Shown here piece by piece: positions 58,549-64,000 of a DNA stretch of 64,000 bases. The stretch's first letter is position 1; every line of letters starts with the position of its first letter. The notes beneath the pieces were generated by a model that was not told the DNA's origin, searched no databases, and saw nothing but the letters and a program-made list of their open reading frames with translations. The stretch covers positions 1 through 64,000 of the forward strand of contig JAYSPY010000025.1 in the NCBI GenBank assembly GCA_043721855.1, written 5' to 3'. A program made the position numbers and the translations under genes. The stretch comes from JACMNW01 sp043721855. Its GTDB lineage: Bacteria; Pseudomonadota; Alphaproteobacteria; Rhodobacterales; Rhodobacteraceae.

Positions 58549-59625
58549 ATGATCATAGATTTCCTCATCATCGGCGGCGGCATTGCCGGAATTTCTGCGG
58601 CCGCTCGTCTGGCCCCGCATGGCGCTGTCACAGTGCTAGAGGCCGAATCCGCCCTTGCCCACCACGCCTCTGGCCGGTCTGCAGCGCTGTACGAGCCACA
58701 TTATGGCCTGCCCCCGGTGGTGGAACTGTCGCTTGCCTCTGGCCCCTATTTCAAAGCTGCCACCAATGTCTTGTCGCCGCGTGGCATGATGATCTTGGCC
58801 ACCGCAGACAACCGCGCCGCCTTTGATCATGACGCCGATGGCATGAACCTGACCCGCATCCCCCCGGATCAGGCGAAATCCATCGTGCCCATCCTCAACA
58901 CCGATGCAGTGGCCTATGCCGCGCACGCGAACCATGCGTGGGATATCGACACCGATTTGTTGCTGCAAGGCTTCGCGCGTAATGCCCGCAGCCACGGCGC
59001 GCAGATCATCACCGATGCCCGCGTTACCGCGATTGCCCGCACGTCCAAAGGCTGGCGCGTCAGCACTGCCCAAAGCGATTATACCGCCAAAACCCTGATC
59101 AACGCCGCTGGCGCATGGGTTGATGTCATCGCCAAAATGGCAGGCATCGCCCCACTTGGCTTTACTCCGCTGCGCCGCTCCATGGCCCGCCTGCCCGCCC
59201 CCGGCGGCCATGATGTATCGCGCTGGCCGATGATGTTTGGCGCGGGCGAAACATGGTATGCCAAACCCGATGCAGGCGCTTTGATCGTATCGCCCGCCGA
59301 AGAACATCTGATGGAAGCCCATGATGCCTGGGCCGATGATATGGTGCTGGCCGAAGGGCTGGCCCGATATGAAGAAATGGTCACAGAACCCGTCACCCGC
59401 CTGCTGTCCAATTGGGCGGGCCTTCGCACATTTTCGCCAGACCGCGTTCTGGTGATCGGCGCTGATATAGCCGATCCCAGCTTTTTCTGGCTTGCAGGCC
59501 AAGGCGGATACGGCTTTCAATCCTGCCCCGCCGCCAGCCAACTGGCCGCCGACCTGATCACCGGGGCCACGCCAGATGCGTCCGCGTCCCTGATCGCCAC
59601 GCTTTCACCGGGAAGGTTCCAATGA
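58549..59625 (+). CDS. FAD-dependent oxidoreductase (DAO family)
   Basis: This is a D-amino-acid-dehydrogenase/glycine-oxidase-like flavoenzyme of 358 residues. The N-terminal dinucleotide-binding sequence is IDFLIIGGGIAGISAAARLAPHGAVTVLEAE, and the C-terminal FAD contact is FFWLAGQGGYGFQSCPAASQLAADLI. Substrate is unknown; similar proteins oxidise amines or amino acids. It overlaps the DUF938 gene by four bases (ATGA), so they are coupled. No downstream partner enzyme is encoded nearby. Confidence 0.87.
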   Translation: MIIDFLIIGGGIAGISAAARLAPHGAVTVLEAESALAHHASGRSAALYEPHYGLPPVVELSLASGPYFKAATNVLSPRGMMILATADNRAAFDHDADGMNLTRIPPDQAKSIVPILNTDAVAYAAHANHAWDIDTDLLLQGFARNARSHGAQIITDARVTAIARTSKGWRVSTAQSDYTAKTLINAAGAWVDVIAKMAGIAPLGFTPLRRSMARLPAPGGHDVSRWPMMFGAGETWYAKPDAGALIVSPAEEHLMEAHDAWADDMVLAEGLARYEEMVTEPVTRLLSNWAGLRTFSPDRVLVIGADIADPSFFWLAGQGGYGFQSCPAASQLAADLITGATPDASASLIATLSPGRFQ

Positions 59626-60263
59626 CCCTGCGCTTGCCAGATTCTTGGGCTGATATTTCCATCGACGGTCGCCGCCACGCGCCCTCTGCCATCCGCAATC
59701 AGAATGCCATTCTGGACGTGCTGCGCGTTGAGGCCCCGCCAAAGGGCAAATTGCTGGAAATCGCCTCCGGCTCTGGCCAACATGCCGCCGCCGGGGCAAA
59801 GGCCCTGCCGGGCCTGATTTGGCAGCCCAGTGACGCAAACCCCGACAATTTGGCCTCGATCACCGCATGGGCAGCACATGATCCACAACCAAACCTGCGC
59901 GCAGCTGTGGTTTTAGATGCCGCAAGCCCCGGTTGGGCAAAAGACTGGCCCGCGCAAGATGTGGTGCTGATCATCAACCTGTTGCACCTCATCCCCACCA
60001 ATATCGCCCAAGCCATCATCGCCAACGCCGCCCGCGCCCTTGCCCCCGGTGGCAAACTGATGCTCTACGGCCCCTTTTTGCGCGATGGCCAAACCACATC
60101 CGACGGCGACGCTGCTTTTGATGCCAGCCTGCGCGCCCAAGACGAAAGGCTAGGCTACAAAGATCTGGCATCGGTGATTGCCGAGTTTGCAAAGGCAAAC
60201 CTCACCCCCCGCACCATAGACATGCCCGCCAACAACCTGATGCTGATCGGCACAGCACCCTGA
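59622..60263 (+). CDS. DUF938 family, methyltransferase-like protein
   Basis: This 213-residue protein belongs to DUF938, a methyltransferase-fold family without a known substrate. The start RRHAPSAIRNQNAILDVL is followed by the glycine-rich SAM-loop-like LLEIASGSGQHAAAGAKALPGLIWQPSD and by VVLIINLLHLIPTNIAQAIIANAARALAPGGKLMLYGPF. It overlaps the FAD oxidoreductase gene by four bases. Loss or retention of real methyltransferase activity cannot be judged. Confidence 0.85.
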   Translation: MTLRLPDSWADISIDGRRHAPSAIRNQNAILDVLRVEAPPKGKLLEIASGSGQHAAAGAKALPGLIWQPSDANPDNLASITAWAAHDPQPNLRAAVVLDAASPGWAKDWPAQDVVLIINLLHLIPTNIAQAIIANAARALAPGGKLMLYGPFLRDGQTTSDGDAAFDASLRAQDERLGYKDLASVIAEFAKANLTPRTIDMPANNLMLIGTAP

Positions 60264-60319
60264 CGCGCAGCTTACCGGACAGCGCCTGCCACCTGAAACA
60301 GCGCCAAACCACCATGCTC

Positions 60320-60356
60320 CTCCTCCCCCACGGTGGGGAGGGTTGGGGTGGGGGGC
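60320..60356. repeat. single GGGGAGGG REP-like element
   Basis: TCCTCCCCCACGG is followed by TGGGGAGGGTTGGGG and TGGGGGGCC. It matches one unit of the inverted pairs at 41631-41734 and 44791-44884, and lies between DUF938 and the GH25 gene. Confidence 0.7.
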
Positions 60357-60452
60357 CGCCCAAAAGCAACAACCTGCGCATCCACAATTTCCCCCACGAC
60401 AGCACCGCCAATCTGCGCGACCCTTGGCCTTTGCGCATCAAAAGGCCATTTC

Positions 60453-61253
60453 ATGCAGCACACCCGCCGTTTTATGATGCTGACCTTGCTTTTGGCTTTG
60501 CTTGTGGGCTGTGGCCGCCCCGCGCCGTCGCAAAACCCGAGCACCTCGCAAAACGCTGTCATCAAACCGAACTTCACCGATGCCGACCCGCAGGATTTTG
60601 CCGTAAAACACCCCAAACGCTATCCCGTCCACGGCATAGACGCCGCCCGCTATCAGGGCGTGATTGATTGGCAAACTGCGGCCCGCTCTGGCGTGTCTTT
60701 CGCCTATCTCAAAGCCACCGAAGGCGGTGATGGCTTAGACCCCAGCTTTGCCACCAACTGGCAAGCCGCCGCCGGGGCCAGTATCCCGCGCGGGGCGTTC
60801 CATTTCTTTTATTTCTGCCGCCCCGCAGCAGAACAAGCACGCTGGTTCATAGCCCACGTGCCCCGCAGGCCGCGCGCCCTGCCCCCGGTGCTGGATATGG
60901 AATGGACGCCGTTTTCGCCGACCTGCACGCTGCGCCCCGACGCGGCCGATGTCAGGGCCGAGGCAGAAACCTTTCTGAACATCCTTGAGCGTCACTATGG
61001 CCAGCGCCCGCTGATCTATACCTCGCCCGAATTCTTTGCGACCAATCAGTTGGGGCGCATCCCGCGCACCGAATTCTGGCTGCGATCCGTCGCCGATCAT
61101 CCCGCCAACACCTACCCCAATCAGGCCTGGACCTTCTGGCAATACAGCAGCACCAGTCGCGTGCCGGGCGTGCAAGGCCCGGTTGATACCAGTGTCTTTG
61201 CTGGCTCCGTTGCCGCATGGCAGGCATGGCTTGCCGTGCGCAGCCAGCCATAA
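60453..61253 (+). CDS. glycoside hydrolase family 25 lysozyme-like lipoprotein
   Basis: This is a probable muramidase acting on peptidoglycan. MQHTRRFMMLTLLLALLVGC is a lipoprotein signal with lipobox LVGC at residues 17-20. The GH25 barrel follows: VHGIDAARYQGVIDWQTAA (first strand with conserved Asp), FAYLKATEGGDGLDPSFATNW, RGAFHFFYFCRP, and the catalytic acidic pair in PPVLDMEWTPF. The C-terminal WTFWQYSSTSRVPGVQGPVDTSVF is typical. ATG 60453 has AAAGG upstream. The 266 residues match; membrane anchoring suggests a role at the cell envelope rather than phage lysis. Confidence 0.88.
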   Translation: MQHTRRFMMLTLLLALLVGCGRPAPSQNPSTSQNAVIKPNFTDADPQDFAVKHPKRYPVHGIDAARYQGVIDWQTAARSGVSFAYLKATEGGDGLDPSFATNWQAAAGASIPRGAFHFFYFCRPAAEQARWFIAHVPRRPRALPPVLDMEWTPFSPTCTLRPDAADVRAEAETFLNILERHYGQRPLIYTSPEFFATNQLGRIPRTEFWLRSVADHPANTYPNQAWTFWQYSSTSRVPGVQGPVDTSVFAGSVAAWQAWLAVRSQP

Positions 61254-61391
61254 GCACGGCAACAATCACGCTGGCTAAACCCATAGACGCGCCCAATTCC
61301 CGATGCTAATAGTAAGGAATAGCCATACACTGGGCTGGCCTCTGACAAACGGCCAACCCACATGGGCCAGCTTCTATCATTTGGGTGCCTC

Positions 61392-62831
61392 ATGCTGGCT
61401 TTTTCACGCCGAACTTTGTTAAAACTTGGCGCTGCGGGCCTTGGCGCGTCAGCCGTGGGCTTGGCGCGCGCCTCAGCCGCCGCGTTAGAAATTGCCCTTC
61501 CCATCGGGGCGACAACAGCCGAAATCATGCCCACCATGCCCACCGCCGCGATGATGGGTTATGGCGCAAATGGCCCCCATGTTTTGCACCTGACCCAAGG
61601 CCAGCAAACCCTAATCCACGTGCAAAACCGGCTGGATGAGGTGACAACCGTGCATTGGCACGGGCTTCGCGGCCCCAATGCCCAGGATGGCGTGCCGTAT
61701 CTCACACAACTGCCCATCGGCGTGGGCGAAGATTACACCTATGATCTGCGGCCCAAAGACGCGGGCACCTTCTGGTTCCACCCCCATTGCAACACGCTGG
61801 AACAAATCGCGCGCGGGCTGGCGGGCGTGGTGGTGGTGCACGAAGCCGTTGACCCCGGCTATGACGCAGATGCGGTGATCCAACTGCGCGATTTCCGCCT
61901 TGGCAAGGATGGCCAGTTCATCGACTTCACCAAGCCCCGCAACGCCGCGCGCGGTGGCACCCTTGGCACTGTGACCACCGCGAACTGGCAGACCGATCTG
62001 CAAATCACCGCACCTGCGGGTGGTCTTTTGCGCCTGCGTCTGGCCGCCACCGATGTGACCCGCGTGTTCCAACTCGCCGTCACCGGGGCCGAGGCCCGCG
62101 TGATCTCCGCCGATGGCCACCCGGTGCCAGCGCCTTACGAAATAGCCCGCCTGCCTACGGCCAAAGACCGTGATCCGGTGGCAGCGCCCGGCACTTGGCC
62201 CGTGATCCTTGCCCCTGGCCAACGCACAGACCTTGCCATCGTGATGCCGGCAAAAGGCGGTGTGGTGACGCTTCATATGGCCCTGCCCGGTGGTACCAGC
62301 AAAACCGTGGCCCGCCTGATGGCCATGGGCCCAAACCTTGGCCGCAGCGTGGCTGACATCAAACCCCTGCCCGCCAACCCGTTGTCCAACCCCGATCTTG
62401 CCACCGCCCAGCGCCTTGATTTCACCATCGGCTGGTCGCCTGATGGCACCGCTGGCAGCAGCGGCATTTGCGGCGATACGCCGTATCGGTTCTGGTCGAT
62501 CAACCGCAAGCTTTGGCCCGGCGAAGGCGCGCCGAACCCCGCCAACCCACTGGCTCCCTTGGCAGAACTGACGCTTGGTAAAACCTACATCTTCCGCATG
62601 AAGAATGAGACGAAGAACGACCACCCCATCCACCTGCACGGCATGGCGTTCAAACTGCTGTCATCGAACCAACGCCCGCTGCCGCCGCACTGGACAGATA
62701 CCGCCCTGCTGCGCGCCGATGAAACAGTCGAGGTCGCCTTTGTTGCCGACAATCCCGGCGATTGGGTGTTTCATTGCCACGTGATCGAACATCAGAAAAC
62801 CGGCCTCGCAGGCCTGATCCGCGTCTCCTGA
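61392..62831 (+). CDS. multicopper oxidase, Tat-exported
   Basis: This is a laccase/CueO-like oxidase. MLAFSRRTLLKLGAAGLGASA is a twin-arginine signal (SRRTLLK). The trinuclear copper ligands are visible: VHWHGLRGP, FWFHPHCNT, HPIHLHGMAF and the C-terminal WVFHCHVIEHQKTGL. The axial type-1 position, ten residues after the copper cysteine, is leucine where CueO has methionine. Met-rich copper-binding insertions are not seen. The 479 residues from ATG 61392 match; ATG 61362 would add ten residues. Substrate unknown (metal or phenolic). Confidence 0.92.
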   Translation: MLAFSRRTLLKLGAAGLGASAVGLARASAAALEIALPIGATTAEIMPTMPTAAMMGYGANGPHVLHLTQGQQTLIHVQNRLDEVTTVHWHGLRGPNAQDGVPYLTQLPIGVGEDYTYDLRPKDAGTFWFHPHCNTLEQIARGLAGVVVVHEAVDPGYDADAVIQLRDFRLGKDGQFIDFTKPRNAARGGTLGTVTTANWQTDLQITAPAGGLLRLRLAATDVTRVFQLAVTGAEARVISADGHPVPAPYEIARLPTAKDRDPVAAPGTWPVILAPGQRTDLAIVMPAKGGVVTLHMALPGGTSKTVARLMAMGPNLGRSVADIKPLPANPLSNPDLATAQRLDFTIGWSPDGTAGSSGICGDTPYRFWSINRKLWPGEGAPNPANPLAPLAELTLGKTYIFRMKNETKNDHPIHLHGMAFKLLSSNQRPLPPHWTDTALLRADETVEVAFVADNPGDWVFHCHVIEHQKTGLAGLIRVS

Positions 62832-62843
62832 CGATCAAAGCAT

Positions 62844-62932
62844 TTCCTTTTCGCCCAAATACTCATCTTTCCCGTCCGGTCAACCTTCGCAAAGGTCAGC
62901 GAAGAAAGCCGTCAGGCTTGATGCGCGGGCGA
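62844..62932. repeat. composite dispersed repeat, copy e
   Basis: The 21-nt core (minus strand, 62864-62844, GAGTATTT-G-GGCGAAAAGGAA) is followed by a shorter inverted repeat CTTCGC/GCGAAG and a tail GCGGGCGA. The block matches 28584-28673 closely. It lies between the multicopper oxidase and the convergent GcvT-domain gene. Confidence 0.7.
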
Positions 62933-63014
62933 AACGGCCCCTCGCTCACCCACCCGCGTCTGCACCCCGAATTCTACGCAGAATTCGCCCCGGAAAATGC
63001 GAATTTTCCGCCTT

Positions 63015-64000
63015 TTACCCGTCCATCCGAATGCGCGCGTTGCTGGGGTCGAACGGGCTGTCTTCCACCACCGTCACTTCCCACAACTGCCGCTGCATCC
63101 TGACCTGCATTTTAGTACCAACCCCGGCCAGATCGCTTCGCACATAGCCCATGCCGATTTGTTTGCCAAAGCCCACCGACCAGCCGCCCGATGTCAGACG
63201 CCCGATCTTTTGGCCGTCAACCACCAGCGCCTCTTTGCCCCATGGATCAGCATCGCTTGGCCCATCAATCAACACCGTCACGCATTTCGAACGGATGCCC
63301 ACCGCCAACATTGCGGCCTTGCCCTGAAAGTCCTTCGACAGATCCACAAACCGATCCAACCCCGCCTCCAGCGGTGTGGCATCGCGGCCAAGTTCGGTGC
63401 CGAACGCACGGTATGACTTCTCCTGCCGCAGCCAGTTTTGCGCCCGCGCGCCGACCAGCTTCAGGCCGTGCTTGGCCCCCGCCGCCAGCAGCTGATCCCA
63501 AAGATAGCGCTGCATTTCAATGGGATGGTGCAATTCCCAGCCAAGCTCGCCTGTGTAAGCCACACGAATCGCATTCACCGGGCACATGCCAAGCTCAATC
63601 TTGCGCGCCGATAGCCACGGGAACCGCTTGTTCGACAGCGCTGTTTCAGGGCTCGCATCCTTGATCAATTCCGTCAATATCTTGCGGCTGTTCGGCCCGG
63701 CAATGGCGAAAACCCCCCATTGCGTTGTCACATCATGAATGTCGATATGGCCGAACTCGGCCTCTTTGTCCGCCGCACATTTGCGCATGTAATCCGCATC
63801 ATAGGCCGTCCACGCGCCCGCACTCACCAGATAGTAATCGTCCGGGCCGTTGCGCACGATGGTATATTCGGTGCGCGTGGTCCCTGCAGGCGTCAGCGCA
63901 TAGGTCAAGTTGATCCGCCCCACGGCAGGCAGTTTGTTGGTGGTGAACCAGTCCAGAAACGCCGTCGCCCCCGCACCGCGCACGATGTGTTTGGTGAAGG
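63015..64000 (-). CDS. GcvT-domain FAD oxidoreductase, dimethylglycine-dehydrogenase-like (3' part)
   Basis: Only the C-terminal part (about 328 codons) lies in the window; the 5' end continues past 64000. It shows the glycine-cleavage T-protein fold: FTTNKLPAVGRINLTYALTPAGTTRTEYTIVR, FAIAGPNSRKILTELI, VAYTGELGWELHHPIEM, GARAQNWLRQEKSYRAFGTEL and the C-terminal GWSVGFGKQIGMGYVR. In full-length homologues an N-terminal DAO-type FAD domain precedes this and methyl groups go to tetrahydrofolate. Likely substrates are dimethylglycine or sarcosine, but the missing part carries the deciding residues. It converges on the multicopper oxidase gene. Confidence 0.85.
   Translation of the reverse strand, partial: FTKHIVRGAGATAFLDWFTTNKLPAVGRINLTYALTPAGTTRTEYTIVRNGPDDYYLVSAGAWTAYDADYMRKCAADKEAEFGHIDIHDVTTQWGVFAIAGPNSRKILTELIKDASPETALSNKRFPWLSARKIELGMCPVNAIRVAYTGELGWELHHPIEMQRYLWDQLLAAGAKHGLKLVGARAQNWLRQEKSYRAFGTELGRDATPLEAGLDRFVDLSKDFQGKAAMLAVGIRSKCVTVLIDGPSDADPWGKEALVVDGQKIGRLTSGGWSVGFGKQIGMGYVRSDLAGVGTKMQVRMQRQLWEVTVVEDSPFDPSNARIRMDG

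Noticed and set aside
1..64000. tRNA genes, rRNA genes, CRISPR arrays or prophage
   Set aside because: No conserved tRNA arm, rRNA segment, regular spacer-repeat pattern or phage structural gene was seen by eye; a covariance search would be decisive.

Overview
The window looks like a chromosomal segment of a marine-type alphaproteobacterium of the order Rhodobacterales (Rhodobacteraceae or Roseobacter group). The support is GC-rich DNA (hand counts of 60-68% in typical genes), an F1 ATP synthase operon atpHAGDC without F0 genes next to an H-type lectin gene, the short HisG plus HisZ, an adenosylcobalamin-dependent ribonucleotide reductase, CIRCE control of groESL, and small families such as DUF1489, DUF2125, DUF2189 and DUF938. 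The affiliation is inferred from gene content only. No rRNA, tRNA, CRISPR array, prophage or intact insertion sequence was seen.

Layout. 0.1-3.3 kb: an EamA permease and groES-groEL with a heat-shock-type promoter overlapping CIRCE control. 3.4-5.0 kb: a TraB/GumN protein and a RelE-type toxin with ribbon-helix-helix antitoxin behind a perfect 13-bp inverted-repeat operator. 5.1-12.6 kb: mainly metabolic genes (ppaC, HAD phosphatase, MaoC hydratase, ribF, YcgN, threonine aldolase; opposite them a hydrolase and a DsbA-fold isomerase; then prs). 12.6-18 kb: H-lectin and atpHAGDC. 18.2-23 kb: methyltransferase, gloB, clpA and a chromosomal ccdAB module. 23-29.5 kb: DUF2189, a MotA-like/OmpA-like coiled-coil pair, ChaC, DUF2125 and an extensin-family peptidase. 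29.5-36.8 kb: tyrA-type dehydrogenase with hisC, a YqhA protein, rpsD, pstS, a porin and a Hint-domain protein. 36.9-43.6 kb: nrdJ, DUF1489, hisG-hisZ-hisS and slyX. 43.7-48.4 kb: an AbrB-family membrane protein and dnaE. 48.6-58 kb: one tightly overlapping operon of xanthine dehydrogenase (xdhABC) and a nucleoside-type BMP ABC importer. 58-64 kb: a wrecked methyltransferase, an FAD oxidoreductase, DUF938, a GH25 lipoprotein, a Tat-exported multicopper oxidase and the 3' part of a GcvT-domain dehydrogenase.

The genes are mostly ordinary housekeeping genes. The unexpected layer is a set of small dispersed palindromic or conserved elements. At least five copies of a 21-nt core (GAGTATTT-N-GGCGAAAAGGAA) occur; four are intergenic and one is read in frame inside xdhB. 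A perfect 13-bp-stem palindrome is read in frame in the interdomain linker of xdhA. Three GGGGAGGG REP-like elements (two as inverted pairs) and two copies of a GCGTAGGATGGGC palindrome complete the set. In-frame palindromes in two adjacent subunits of one enzyme resemble the palindromic elements that insert in coding genes of Rickettsia, and are my best candidate for something undescribed here. Other points worth checking are a low-GC patch inside hisS, a CcdB lacking the tryptophan used for gyrase poisoning, a laccase-like oxidase with leucine at the axial type-1 copper position, and several structured leaders.
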